Translations under genes and position numbers: made by a program
Origin: Hormiphora californensis
Taxonomy: Eukaryota; Ctenophora; Tentaculata; Cydippida; Pleurobrachiidae
Assembly: GCA_020137815.1 (NCBI GenBank)
Contig: CM035356.1
Span: 4,937,789 to 5,001,788 of the forward strand
DNA length: 64,000 nt
Reading direction: 5' to 3'
In this document: one piece after another, positions 29,868 to 41,067 of the stretch
Position numbering within the stretch: position 1 is the stretch's first letter
How the letters are laid out: every line of letters starts with the position of its first letter
The notes under the pieces: model-generated
The model's input: only the letters and a program-made list of their open reading frames with translations
The model's database searches: none
Told to the model about the DNA's origin: nothing

Positions 29868-31460
29868 ATGGTGTTACATACCTGCACAGTACCCATGAAC
29901 TTTGGTAGACACTACCTGGAGTTGAGGGGACTTAACGATCTACAGCTCATCTGCAGTGGAGGTGAAGTTGTCCGAACCAGTTCATTTCCCCTCGCTATGA
30001 ACAGCTTGGTGGTGTCAGAGTTGGTGGGTGAACTTCAAATGAAAGAACTCGACGTGGAAGAGTTTTCCCATTCGTCCGTTCAATGTTTTGTTGAAGCTTG
30101 TTACACGGGATCTGTTATTCTCACCAGGGAAAACTTTCGAGAGGTTAACAAACTTAGTGCAGTGTTCAAAGTTCAGTGGATGATAGACGAGTGTCTAAAA
30201 TTCTACACCGACCTCTGCTCGGAGCTGACAACAGGATCTCTAGAGGCGGCATGGTTCCTATTTCAGGAAGCTGGGTACATCCTCAAGGAGAGGAACAACA
30301 AAGACCTTCAGCTTGTTCTGAGTACCAGTCTGGGTGGATTGTCTGACCTCCGATTGTCGCTGGTGAAAGATTTCACCTCCCGTGATCCCAACAAACAGGA
30401 GTTTGTGTACACAAATCTGTGTATTTCCCTGGCTGGCAGATCAGTCACGGTTCTGTTTGAATGGCTCATTCCACACGTTGAGAGCAAGCCCCCTCCTGTG
30501 GAGCTTAGTGGTGTTGAGAAACGGTTACTGACGTCCGAAACACTGGCCCTTTGTTTCCAAGAGGATCCTGAATTGTACCAGAAGTTGGTTACAACACTGC
30601 AACATTCTCTGTCAAACGAAGATCTTGGAGCCTTGTTTACGATGTTCTCTTTGGTACAAAAGTCACCACCTGCTCCTTCTAGGAGGTCCAAGGAGAGTCC
30701 TCAGAAGTTAGTTTACCCAATTGAAATACCAGCGCTTGGAGAGTGCACATCATTGCTTGATGCTGTTAAAGTGATTGATGGAGAACCGAGAATTAATTCA
30801 TGTGTCCAGTTTGTATCTTCTCTGCTTTACTGCGGTAATATATGTGGTGATTCTAATTCCCCGGAGATAGTTGATGCAATATCAGCAGCACTGGACAGGA
30901 GACGTTACAATACTACCCATGGGTTACTTGGCGTATCACCAGTAATTTCAAATCCTTTTACTAGACGGTTTCCTGGATTGATGCAAGTTGTGAAAAAATA
31001 TGTGGAAGGGAAAGAGGGCATTGGGCATAAACTAGGGTGTGGTTTGATATACAATGGTCGTCTAAAGATTCCATTGCAGCACTCTACACACATGTTCCTC
31101 AACCTACATGATGGTCCTAGTTACTGTGATGAAAACCCAAAAGGATCCAATAAAAGATGTAAAGTGGCTTTCAAGGCTTCACTGGCTATACAAAATGAAC
31201 AATCATGGCCAGCTATTACTCTCGAGTTAGTGACAGATCAAGGTATTTTAGAAGCTGAAACAGACGCTCACTTTCACCAAGACCCTGAATTTTTACAACA
31301 CATAGTTGTTGTGGTTTTAAAAATCCCCCTTACATGCCGTACATGCTGCAGTACGAATCTCACCTCCCCTATTGCTTCACTCCCGAAATTTTACGCAATC
31401 TGCAAACTGGGTTTTAATTTGAAGTTTGTTGCCTGGTGGCCTTATCAAAATCTTGTTTAA
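29868..31460 (+). CDS. BTB/POZ-domain protein, tandem copy 1
   Basis: 530 residues with no intron in the coding part. The N-terminal BTB/POZ domain (about residues 20-118) reads LNDLQLICSGGEVVRTSSFP, then SVQCFVEACYTGSVILTREN and LSAVFKVQWMIDECLKFYTD. A helical BACK-like region follows (about 125-240). The C-terminal half (about 285-530) is a conserved unit I cannot name (YPIEIPALGECTSLLDAVKV, LKIPLQHSTHMFLNLHDGPS, HFHQDPEFLQH). BTB proteins of this size often serve as CUL3 ubiquitin-ligase adaptors, the C-terminal domain holding the substrate; that role is inferred. The last 50 residues diverge most from the other copies. ATG context is GCCATGG. Confidence 0.85.
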   Translation: MVLHTCTVPMNFGRHYLELRGLNDLQLICSGGEVVRTSSFPLAMNSLVVSELVGELQMKELDVEEFSHSSVQCFVEACYTGSVILTRENFREVNKLSAVFKVQWMIDECLKFYTDLCSELTTGSLEAAWFLFQEAGYILKERNNKDLQLVLSTSLGGLSDLRLSLVKDFTSRDPNKQEFVYTNLCISLAGRSVTVLFEWLIPHVESKPPPVELSGVEKRLLTSETLALCFQEDPELYQKLVTTLQHSLSNEDLGALFTMFSLVQKSPPAPSRRSKESPQKLVYPIEIPALGECTSLLDAVKVIDGEPRINSCVQFVSSLLYCGNICGDSNSPEIVDAISAALDRRRYNTTHGLLGVSPVISNPFTRRFPGLMQVVKKYVEGKEGIGHKLGCGLIYNGRLKIPLQHSTHMFLNLHDGPSYCDENPKGSNKRCKVAFKASLAIQNEQSWPAITLELVTDQGILEAETDAHFHQDPEFLQHIVVVVLKIPLTCRTCCSTNLTSPIASLPKFYAICKLGFNLKFVAWWPYQNLV

Positions 31461-32077
31461 CACTAAAATGATTGCATCATACTATTATTAAAGCAAATAG
31501 GGAAATCCTGTGTGACGTTTTTTACCATATATGGCATTTTGCACGTGCAGGTTTAGAGGTGGAGTACGGGTTTACTAGTGTACTGAATTTAAATAAAAAC
31601 AGAAAACTACGATGGGATCGGTAAAAGTTGAGAGAGAAACCAGTTTTTATTGAAAAGACAATGAAAAAAGTCAGCAACTCATATTATATTATGGTTTGAT
31701 ATCCAATCAAGGTTACATGTGTGGTTTTTTTATGATTCTCTAGTATGTAACTGTTAAATGACGTGTTGCATGTTTCATATGTCTAATATCCCTCATAGAG
31801 TAAAAGGGTAAAGTTACCATGACCAAATACCAATGTCCCAACTAATCCACCTGGCACTCACTCCCTTTCTCTATCGCACACCCTCTTTCTTTCTCTTTCT
31901 TTCCCTCTCTCCCTCTATTTATTTCCCAATCATCTCTCTCCACCCCTCCTACCTGACTGTAACTCGTGAACCTCATCTTGTCCTTATACTCCCTACTGTA
32001 ACAACTTATTGTTCCCCTCCCTGTATTTCCTTGACACAAATCTAACCTAAACCCTTGTTCCCAAATAGAGAGTCACC
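31461..32077. other. Intergenic unit shared between BTB copies
   Basis: It contains blocks that recur at 36100-36478 and 41390-41761: TGACGTGTTGCATGTTTCAT, CCCTCATAGAGTAAAAGGGT and TGACCAAATACCAATGTCCC. It ends with TAACCTAAACCCTTG and the 3' splice-like CCCAAATAG nine bases before the ATG. The duplicated unit therefore includes upstream sequence and probably a 5' UTR intron end. Confidence 0.7.
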
Positions 32078-33670
32078 ATGGTGTTACAGACCTGCACAGT
32101 ACCCATGAACTTTGGTAGACACTACCTGGAGTTAAGGGGACTTAACGATCTACAGCTCATCTGCAGTGGAGGTGAAGTTGTCCAAACCAGTTCATTTCCC
32201 CTCGCTATGAACAGCTTGGTGGTGTCAGAGTTGGTGGGGGAACTTCAAATGAAGGAACTCGACGTGGAAGAGTTTTCCCATTCTTCCGTCCAATGTTTTG
32301 TTGAAGCTTGTTACACGGGATCTGTTATTCTCACCAGGAAAAACTTTCGGGAGGTTAACAAACTTAGTGCAGTGTTCAAAGTTCAATGGATGATAGACGA
32401 GTGTCTAAAATTCTACACCGACCTCTGCTCGGAGCTGACAACAGGATCTCGAGAGGCGGCATGGTTCCTATTTCAGGAAGCTGGGTACATCCTCAAGGAG
32501 AGGAACAACAAAGACCTACAGCTTGCTCTGGATACCAGTCTGGGAAAATTGTCTGACCTCCGATTGTTGCTGGTGAAAGATTTCACTTCCCGTGATCCCA
32601 ACAAACAGGAGTTTGTGTACACAGATCTGTGTATTTCCCTGGCTGGCAGATCAGTCACGGTTCTGTTTGAATGGCTCATTCCACACGTTGAGAGCAAGAC
32701 CCCTCCTGTGAAGCTTAGTGGTGTTAAGAAACGGTTACTGACGTCCGAAACATTGGCCCTTTGTTCCCAAGGGGCTCCTGAATTGTACCAGAAGTTGGTT
32801 ACAACACTGCAACATTCTCTGTCAAACGATGATCTTGGAGCCTTGTTTACGATGTTCTCTTTGGTACAAATGTCACCACCCACTACTTCTATGAGTTCCA
32901 AGGAGAGTCCTCAGAAGTTAGTTTACCCAATTGAAATACCAGCTCTTGGAGAGTGCACATCATTGCTTGATGCTGTTAAAGTGATTGATGGAGAACCGAG
33001 AATTAATTCATGTGTCCAGTTTGTAACTTCTCTGCTTTACTGCGGTGATATATATGGTGATACAAATTCACCAGAGATAGTTGATGCAATAACAGCAGCA
33101 CTGGACAAGAGACGTTACAATACTACCCATGGGTTACTTGGGGTATCACCAGTAACTTCAAATCCTTTTGCTGGACGGTTTCCTGGATTGATGCAAGTTG
33201 TGGCACATTATATGGAAGGGAAAGAGGGCAATGGGTATAGATTAGGCAATCATTTGATATATCATGGTCCTCTAAAGATTCCATTGCAGCACTCTACATA
33301 CATGTTCCTCGACCTACATGAGGGTCCTAGTTACTGTGAAGAAAACCCAAAAGGATCCAATAAAAGATGTAAAGTGGCTTTGAAAGTTTCACTGGCTATA
33401 CAAAATGAACAATCATGGCCAGTTATTACTCTCGAGTTAGTGACACATCAAGGTATTTTAGACGCTAAAACAGACTCTCATTTACATCAAGACCCTGAGT
33501 TTCTACAGCACATGTTTGTTAAGGGTTATAGTTGTGGTAATTTGGTACCCCTTATATGCTGTAGTAATCTCAACTCCCCTAATGCTTCACTCCTGAAAAT
33601 CTACAAAGACTACAAACCTGGATTTAATGTTGGAATGTATGTCTATTGGCCTCTCAAAAAACTTGAATAA
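32078..33670 (+). CDS. BTB/POZ-domain protein, tandem copy 2
   Basis: 530 residues, intact, with the same architecture as copy 1: BTB at about 20-118, BACK-like helices, and an unknown C-terminal domain. The first 290 residues differ from copies 1 and 4 at only a few positions (VVQTSS for VVRTSS, GSREAAW for GSLEAAW). The segment after GLLGVSPV (FAGRFPGLMQVVAHYMEGKE) and the last 45 residues (VKGYSCGNLVPLICCSNLN onward) are clearly different. This contrast suggests gene conversion in the BTB half and diversification in the C-terminal half. The start is the ATG in CACCATGG after the AAATAG acceptor. Confidence 0.85.
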   Translation: MVLQTCTVPMNFGRHYLELRGLNDLQLICSGGEVVQTSSFPLAMNSLVVSELVGELQMKELDVEEFSHSSVQCFVEACYTGSVILTRKNFREVNKLSAVFKVQWMIDECLKFYTDLCSELTTGSREAAWFLFQEAGYILKERNNKDLQLALDTSLGKLSDLRLLLVKDFTSRDPNKQEFVYTDLCISLAGRSVTVLFEWLIPHVESKTPPVKLSGVKKRLLTSETLALCSQGAPELYQKLVTTLQHSLSNDDLGALFTMFSLVQMSPPTTSMSSKESPQKLVYPIEIPALGECTSLLDAVKVIDGEPRINSCVQFVTSLLYCGDIYGDTNSPEIVDAITAALDKRRYNTTHGLLGVSPVTSNPFAGRFPGLMQVVAHYMEGKEGNGYRLGNHLIYHGPLKIPLQHSTYMFLDLHEGPSYCEENPKGSNKRCKVALKVSLAIQNEQSWPVITLELVTHQGILDAKTDSHLHQDPEFLQHMFVKGYSCGNLVPLICCSNLNSPNASLLKIYKDYKPGFNVGMYVYWPLKKLE

Positions 33671-34417
33671 AACTTTAATTATTGCATGTTTAGTGACTCC
33701 AAGTTCCAGCACAGGAAACACGATGAGATCGGTGATTGAGAGATTAAACAGTTTTTATTGAAAGACAATTATAGAACTCGTACAGTTTTAATATGGCATA
33801 TAAAATACTAGCGCACCCATTGGGTGCGCCCCAAGTAAGGGCGTTTTGATAACCCACCCGGCTCCGCCAGGTGGCCCTCTTTTTCCCACATATGTCACCA
33901 ATTCAATGGTTGCCATGGCAACTAAATCGGTAACTATGGAGACTGAATTGCTAAATTATGTTCCGAAATGATCACAAACTGCCAGCAAAGTAAAAACAAC
34001 TGCTCCCAAAAGAGGGCCGGGTGTTAAACGTAACGCTTTGGGTTTGACATCTGATTTAGAGTTCTATTCGACACTCCCATAATGATGGGTGTGGTAATTT
34101 AAACATGTGACACTGTGCAGTGTACAGAGCTGATGACTGTGAGATATGTGACACTGACAGGGCCTGGTTTCTGATGAGATGAAATGTGATCGGATAGCAG
34201 GAGCAGTGAGCACACATCAAGAGGACCCAAAACAATTTAAATCAGTGCCATAGCAACATGAAGTGGTCATGGCAGGAAGTTATCATTCCAGGAACGCGCG
34301 CATCGGAAGGAGAAGTTAAAGCAGTCGTTGCCCCTTCATACCATTTCCCCTCCCTGTATTTCCTTGACACAAATCTAACCTAAACCCTTGTAACTTGTTC
34401 CCAAATAGAGAGTCACC
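33671..34417. other. Intergenic sequence between BTB copies 2 and 3, with hairpins
   Basis: A perfect hairpin GCGCACCC-ATT-GGGTGCGC lies at 33811-33829. Near-inverted blocks CCACCCGG...GCCCTCTTTT (33856) and AAAAGAGGGCCGGGTG (34009) suggest a MITE of about 170 bp. The block before copy 3 (34345-34417) again has CTAACCTAAACCCTTG and the AAATAG acceptor. Confidence 0.5.
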
Positions 34418-36001
34418 ATGGTGTTACAGACCTGCACAGTACCCATGAACTTTGGCAGTCACTACCTGAAGTTGAGGGGACTAAACGATCTTCAGCTCAT
34501 CTGCAGTGGAGGTGAAGTTGTCCGAACCAGTTCATTTCCCCTGGCTATAAACAGCTTGGTGGTGTCAGAGTTGGTGGGCGAACTTCAAATAAAGGAACTC
34601 GACGTGGAAGAGTTTTCCCATTCTTCCGTCCAATGTTTTGTTGAAGCTTGTTACACGGGATCTGTTATTCTCACCAGGAAAAACTTTCGGGAGGTTAACA
34701 AACTTAGTGCAGTGTTCAAAGTTCAGTGGATAATAGACGAGTGTCTAAAATTCTACACCGACCTCTGCTCGGAGCTGACAACAGGATCTCTAGAGGCGGC
34801 ATGGTTCCTATTTCAGGAAGCTGGGTACATCCTCAAGGAGAGGAACAACAAAGACCTACAGCTTGCTCTGAATGCCAGTCTGGGTGGATTGTCTGACCTC
34901 CAATTGTCGCTGGTGAAAGATTTCATCTCCCGTGATCCCAACAAACAGGAGTTTGTGTACACAGATCTGTGTATTTCCCTGGCTGGCAGATCAATCATTG
35001 TTCTGTTTGAATGGCTCATTCAACTCGTTGAGAGCAAGCCCCCTCCTGTGAAGCTTAGTGGTGTTGAGAAACGGTTACTGACGTCAGAAACACTGGCCCT
35101 TTGTTACCAAGAGGATCCTGAATTGTTCCAGAAGTTGGTTACAACACTGCAACATTCTCTGTCAAACGAAGATCTTGGATCCTTGTTTGCGATATTCTCT
35201 CTGGTACAAATGTCACCACCCACTACTTCTAGGAGTTCCAAGGAAAGTCCTCAGAAGTTAGTTTACCCAATTGAAATACCAGCTCTTGGAGAGTGCACAT
35301 CATTGCTTGATGCTGTTTAAGTGATTGATGGAGAACCGAGAATTAATTCATGTGTCCAGTTTGTATCTTCTCTGCTTTACTGCGGTGATATACACGGTGA
35401 CTCTAATTCACCAGAGATAGTTGATGCAATAACAGCAGCACTGGACAAGAGACGTTACAATACTACCCATGGGTTACTTGGGGTATCACCAGTAAGTTCA
35501 AATCCTTTAATTGCTAGACGGATTCCTGGATTAATGCAAGTTGTGGCACGTTATGTTGAAAGGAAAGAGGACATTAATAATAATATAAATTTGAGTGAAA
35601 TATACAGTGATCGTCTAAAGATTCCATTGCAGCACTCTACATACAATTTCATCGACCTACATAATGGTCCTAGTTACTGTGATGAAAACCCGAAAGGATC
35701 CAATAAAAGATGTAAAGTGGCTTTGAAGACTTCACTTGCTATAAAAGATGAAGAATCTTGGCCAGTTATTACTCTCGAGTTAGTGACGGATAAAGGTATT
35801 TTAGACGCTGTAACAGATGCTCACTTTCACCAAGACCCTGAGTTTCTACAGCACATAGTTGTTGCTGGTTTTAGTGGTAATTTGGTCCCCCTTACATGCT
35901 GTAGTAATCTCAACTCCCCTAATGCTTCACTCCTGAAAATCTACAATGACTGCAAAGCTGGTTATGATTTAGATGTGTATGTCTGGTGGCCTCAAACTTG
36001 A
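34418..36001 (+). pseudogene. BTB/POZ-domain protein, tandem copy 3, single nonsense codon
   Basis: Full-length in sequence but interrupted by TAA at 35318-35320, where the other copies have AAA (Lys in LLDAVKVI). This is a single A-to-T change with no indel. The frame is open on both sides: 300 codons before and 226 after. The upstream part still holds BTB and BACK-like regions, so a truncated BTB protein lacking the C-terminal domain could be made. The downstream half has its own differences (INNNINLSEIYSDRLK, YVWWPQT). Recent inactivation, read-through and an assembly error are all possible. Confidence 0.8.
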
Positions 36002-36478
36002 CTAGCACTTTAATTATTGTACTGAGTAAGTTTAGTGACTCCAAGTTCCAGCACATGAAACACGATGAGATCGGTGATTGAGAGAGAAAAAACAGTATTT
36101 GTTGTTAAGACAATGAAAAAAGACACCAACTCATATTATGGTTTGATATCCAATCAAGGATGTGTGTGTGGTATTGCATGATTCTTTAGTAACTGTTAAA
36201 TGACGTGTTGCATGTTTCATATAAGTATATCCCTCACAGAGTAAAAGGGTAAAGTTACCATGTTCCTTTCTTACTGTTGGGTTATTATATTAAAGATATA
36301 ATGATTATTTTAATTTTTCATACTTTTTATTCCCTCTTATTTGCAGTGCTTACTTCCAAAACATGGCTTGACCAAATACCAATGTCCCTAATCAACCCAG
36401 CACTAACTCTCCCTTTCTCTCTATTTTTTCCTTGACACAAATCTAACTTAAACCATTGTTCCCAAATAGAGAGTCACC
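36002..36478. other. Intergenic unit before BTB copy 4
   Basis: It repeats the shared spacer blocks (GACGTGTTGCATGTTTCATA, GAGTAAAAGGGTAAAGTTACC, CAGTGCTTACTTCCAAAACATGG) and ends with CCCAAATAG plus AGAGTCACC before the ATG. The stretch CAGTGCTTACTTCC also occurs at 41512. Confidence 0.65.
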
Positions 36479-38071
36479 ATGGTGTTACAGACCTGCACAG
36501 TACCCATGAACTTTGGTAGACACTACCTGGAGTTGAGGGGACTTAACGATCTACAGCTCATCTGCAGTGGAGGTGAAGTTGTCCGAACCAGTTCATTTCC
36601 CCTCGCTATGAACAGCTTGGTGGTGTCAGAGTTGGTGGGGGAACTTCAAATGAAGGAACTCGACGTGGAAGAGTTTTCCCATTCTTCCGTCCAATGTTTT
36701 GTTGAAGCTTGTTACACGGGATCTGTTATTCTCACCAGGAAAAATTTTCGGGAGGTTAACAAACTTAGTGCAGTGTTCAAAGTTCAGTGGATGATAGACG
36801 AGTGTCTAAAATTCTACACCGACCTCTGCTCGGAGCTGACAACAGGATCTCTAGAGGCGACATGGTTCCTATTTCAGGAAGCTGGGTACATCCTCAAGGA
36901 GAGGAACAACAAAGACCTACAGCTTGCTCTAAATACCAGTCTGGGAAAATTGTCTAACCTCCGATTGTTGCTGGTGAAAGATTTCACCTCCCGTGATCCC
37001 AACAAACAGAAGTTTGTGTACACAGATCTGTGTATTTCCCTTGCTGGCAGATCAATCACGGTTCTGTTTGAATGGCTCATTCCACACGTTGAGAGCAAGC
37101 CCCCTCCTGTGAAGCTTAGTGGTGTTGAGAAACGGTTACTGACGTCCGAAACACTGGCCCTTTGTTCCCAAGAGGATCCTGAATTGTACCAGAAGTTGGT
37201 TACAACACTGCAAAAATCCCTGTCAAACGAAGATCTTGGAGCCTTGTTTACGATGTTCTCTTTGGTTCAAAAGTCACAACCCTCTACTTCTAGGACGTCC
37301 AAGGAGAGTCCTCAGAAGTTAGTTTACCCAATTGAAATACCAGCTCTTGGAGAGTGCACAACATTGCTTGATGCTGTTAAAGTGATCGATGGAGAACCGA
37401 GAATTAATTCATGTGTCCAGTTTGTATCTTCTCTGTTCCACTGCGGTGAAATATACGGTGATTCTAATTCACCAGAGATAGTTGATGCAATAACAGCAGC
37501 ACTGGACAGGAGACGTTACAATACTACCCATGGGCTATTTGGGGTATCACCAGTAAGTTCAAATCCTTTTGCTAGTTGGCTTCCTGGATTGATGCAAGGT
37601 GTGAAACGTTATGTGGAAGGGAAAGAGGGCATTGGACATAGGTTAGGCAGTGATTGGATATACAATGGTCCTCTAAAGATTCCATTGCAGCACTCTACAC
37701 ACATGTTCCTCAACCTACATCATGGTCCCAGTTACTGTGAAGAAAACCCAAAAGGATCCAATAAAAGATGTAAAGTTGCTTTGAAAGTTTCACTGGCTAT
37801 ACAAAATGAACAATCTTGGCCAGTTGTTACTCTCGAGTTAGAGACAGATCAAGGTATTTTAGACGCTAAAACAGACGCTCACTTTCACCAAGACCCCGAA
37901 TTTCTACAGCACATTTTGGTAACGGGGTATAGTCGTGGTGATTGGGTTTCAGTAATAAACTGTAGTAATCTCAACTCCCCTACTGCTTCACTCCTGAAAA
38001 TCTACGAAAACTGGAAAGCTGGAAATTATTTGCAGATGGGTATCTGTTGGCCTTATCAAAAACTTGAATAG
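36479..38071 (+). CDS. BTB/POZ-domain protein, tandem copy 4
   Basis: 530 residues, intact. The BTB half is almost identical to copies 1-3. It carries GSLEATW, shared with copy 5, which suggests these two are the closest pair there. The variable C-terminal stretches read FASWLPGLMQGVKRYVEGKE, then VTGYSRGDWVSVINCSNLNS and NYLQMGICWPYQKLE. Upstream is the common AAATAG acceptor and CACCATGG start. It is followed by about 220 bp of shared spacer, then a transposon at 38294. Confidence 0.85.
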   Translation: MVLQTCTVPMNFGRHYLELRGLNDLQLICSGGEVVRTSSFPLAMNSLVVSELVGELQMKELDVEEFSHSSVQCFVEACYTGSVILTRKNFREVNKLSAVFKVQWMIDECLKFYTDLCSELTTGSLEATWFLFQEAGYILKERNNKDLQLALNTSLGKLSNLRLLLVKDFTSRDPNKQKFVYTDLCISLAGRSITVLFEWLIPHVESKPPPVKLSGVEKRLLTSETLALCSQEDPELYQKLVTTLQKSLSNEDLGALFTMFSLVQKSQPSTSRTSKESPQKLVYPIEIPALGECTTLLDAVKVIDGEPRINSCVQFVSSLFHCGEIYGDSNSPEIVDAITAALDRRRYNTTHGLFGVSPVSSNPFASWLPGLMQGVKRYVEGKEGIGHRLGSDWIYNGPLKIPLQHSTHMFLNLHHGPSYCEENPKGSNKRCKVALKVSLAIQNEQSWPVVTLELETDQGILDAKTDAHFHQDPEFLQHILVTGYSRGDWVSVINCSNLNSPTASLLKIYENWKAGNYLQMGICWPYQKLE

Positions 38072-38418
38072 CACTTAAGTTATTGCATGTACTGAGTAAG
38101 TTTAGTGACTCCAAGTTCCAGCACATGAAAAACGATGAGATTGTGGTTGAGAGAAAAGACAGTATTTGTTGTAAAGACAATGAAAAAAGACACCAACTCA
38201 TATTATGGTTTTATATCCAATCAAGGATGTGTGTGTGGTATTGCATGATTCTTTAGTAACTGTTAAATGACGTGTTGCATGTTTCATATATCCGGGGGGG
38301 TCGTCATGTTAATGTTAATGTTTCATGAAAATTTTTAAAATGTTAACATTAACATTATTAACATTATTAACATTATTAACAAAAAAAGAAGCTTTTTTAA
38401 GTCTTTTTGAAGCTTTTA

Positions 38419-39722
38419 AGTGTACGCTAACCAAAATTTTTCTTCGAGTGCAGGGAAATCTCTCACCGCAGGGTTGTAGGCCATGCCAAGGAGACCTCAA
38501 ATATGCAATTTTAGCCCTCAAGTCGAATTCATATTTTTGCTACAGCCGTTTTAAAATCGTCTTGAAAATTTCTGAAAAGACGTTTTTGACACCCTAAAAA
38601 TACATTTTCAGGGCTAGAAGCTTAAAATTATGGGGATTTGAAGGGGATAGGAAGGTTTATCGACACAAAAATTTTTATTGAAATCGGTGATGATTTTCGT
38701 TCGTGAGATTGATTTACTTTTTTCCCTCTTAAAGGCCCTATTTAGCAAAGTTCCGAAAGTTTGTGAAGGCTGTAAATTGGTGAAAAGTTGCGTCTAACGA
38801 TTATCTAAGTGGCCACAAATTTTTGGCGTGTCCTTATTTGAGACAAGTTGTACAGAGCTTTTTTTGTGAAAGCCGTTTTTTTAGAAATAAAGAAATAGCC
38901 TGTATCTCAAAAACGACTGATTTTAGAGACCTGAGACCAAGCTTAAACGATTCAGAAGGTCCGATTTTGGGGGGGTCTTCTGAGAGACATTTTTCTCCTA
39001 CTTCAACGGTTTTCGCTGTAATTGCGAAAAACAAATCCTTTAAAGAGGGCAAAAGAGGAGTTCCGACAGCCTGCTTCGTGCTGCTTTTCCACCTTCTTGC
39101 TAAATCCTTTTTCGCAATTACAGCAAAAACCGTTGAAGTAGGAGAAAAATGTCTCTCAGAAGACCCCCCCAAAATCGGACCTTCTGAATCGTTTAAGCTT
39201 GGTCTCAGGTCTCTAAAATCAGTCGTTTTTGAGATACAGGCTATTTCTTTATTTCTAAAAAAACGGCTTTCACAAAAAAAGCTCTGTACAACTTGTCTCA
39301 AATAAGGACACGCCAAAAATTTGTGGCCACTTAGATAATCGTTAGACGCAACTTTTCACCAATTTACAGCCTTCACAAACTTTCGGAACTTTGCTAACTA
39401 GGGCCTTTAAGAGGGAAAAAAGTAAATCAATCTCACGACCGAAAATCATCACCGATTTCAATAAAAAATTTTGTGTCGATAAACCTTCCTATCCCCTTCA
39501 AATCCCCATAATTTTAAGCTTCTAGCCCTGAAAATGTATTTTTAGGGTATCAAAAACGTCTTTTCAGAAATTTTCAAGACGATTTTAAAACGGCTGTAGC
39601 AAAAATATGAATTCGACTTGAGGGCTAAAATTGCATATTTGAGGTCTCCTTGGCATGGCCTACAACCCTGCGGTGAGAGATTTCCCTGCACTCGAAAAAA
39701 ATTTTTGGTTAGCGTACCCTTA
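38419..39722. mobile_element. Nested foldback A, long near-perfect palindrome
   Basis: Arms of about 600 bp (38419-39030 and 39108-39722) are nearly identical in inverse, starting GTACGCTAACC and ending GGTTAGCGTAC, around a loop of about 80 bp. Because of the symmetry, both strands show the same 160-codon open frame; that is a mirror artefact, not a gene pair. Target duplication is unclear. Confidence 0.85.
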
Positions 39723-39924
39723 ATCCCGCTTTAATAGATCATTTGCGTTATTTTTGACAATATTATACGTACTACCCATCCAATCAACACTGATATACAG
39801 TCGAACCCCGATTTAATGGCCCCCGATTTAGTGGCACCCCGATTTAGTGGCAGGATTTTTTCCCCAAAAATTTTTTTGAATTTTTTTTGTGAATTTTTTT
39901 TTGAATTTTTTTGACCCGCCACTA

Positions 39925-41067
39925 GTGCGGTAATATGACGAAAATTTTTCGGCATAATCGTTCTAAAGCTAATTCCACTTCTAGGGTACTCTATAGGGTC
40001 CCTAGAATCAACCCCTGAAGTTGTCGCAAGATCGGCGATGAAGAACTTGCCTTAATTGGGCCTAATTGGTGCTTTCAGCCTGAAGCCAAAACCATAAGTA
40101 CCCTTAAAATAGGAGTATAGACAAAACCGAGGGCACTAAAGTGATCAGCGTCCTCGCATTAGTGGGGGTAGGTGCTGGAATTAAGTCTCTATCTCATCTG
40201 GTTAATTAGTTAATTGGATAATTAGATCTGCACATAGCCGTTTTCGGCCATATGGCTATAGCCACTTAGGAATGGTTTAGAGACATTTCACGGGTGCCAT
40301 CTTGTAGACAATGGCCAAGTTGTGGGTGGTCGACGTCGGACTTTTATGCTCTATCTCCAACCGTTTAGCCGTTATTTGGTTTGCTCAAAATCGGGCTTTT
40401 TACCGTTTTTTGCTCATTTTGAGCACCTTTAAAGCCAAATAACGGCTAAACGGTTGGAGATAGAGCTTAAAAGTCCGACGTCGACCCCCCATAACTTGGC
40501 CATTGTCTACAAGATGGCACCAGTGAAATGTCTCTAAATTAACCATTCCTAAGTGGCTACAGCCATATAATGGCCGAAAACGGCTATGTGCAGATCTAAT
40601 TATCCAATTAACTAATTAACCAAATGAGATAGAGACTTAATTCCAGCACCTACCCCCACTAATGCGAGGACGCTGACCATTTTAGTGCCCTCGGTTTTGT
40701 CTCTACTCCTTTCCTAACATAGCTATAGCCATATGGCCAAAAACGGCTATGCGCAGAGCTGATTATCCAATTATCTGATTAACCAGATGAGATAGAGACT
40801 TAATTCCAGCACCTACCCCCACTAATGCGAGGACGCTGATCACTTTAGTGCCCTCGGTTTTGTCTCTACTCCTATTTTAAGGGTATTTATGGTTTTGGCT
40901 TCAGGCTGAAAGCACCCTGTAACCAATCAGGCCCAATTAATGCAATTTCTTTATCGCCGATCTTGCGACAACTTCAGGGGTTGTTTCTTGGGACCCTATA
41001 GAGTATCCTAGAAGTGGAATTAGCTTTAGAACGATTATGCCGAAAAATTTTCGTCATATTACCGCAC
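39925..41067. mobile_element. Nested foldback B with TA target duplication
   Basis: Ends GTGCGGTAATATGACGAAAA and its inverse TTTTCGTCATATTACCGCAC are bordered by TA at 39923-39924 and 41068-41069. The arms meet near 40400, around AAACGGTTGGAGATAGAG-type sequence. The right arm contains an extra tandem copy of a segment of about 170 bp (compare 40620-40710 with 40790-40880). A partial relative sits inside the giant element at 51676-52225. Confidence 0.8.

Noticed and set aside
38823-39316. Two identical 160-residue ORFs on opposite strands
   Set aside because: A palindrome gives the same peptide on both strands. It shows no domain and lies wholly inside foldback A.
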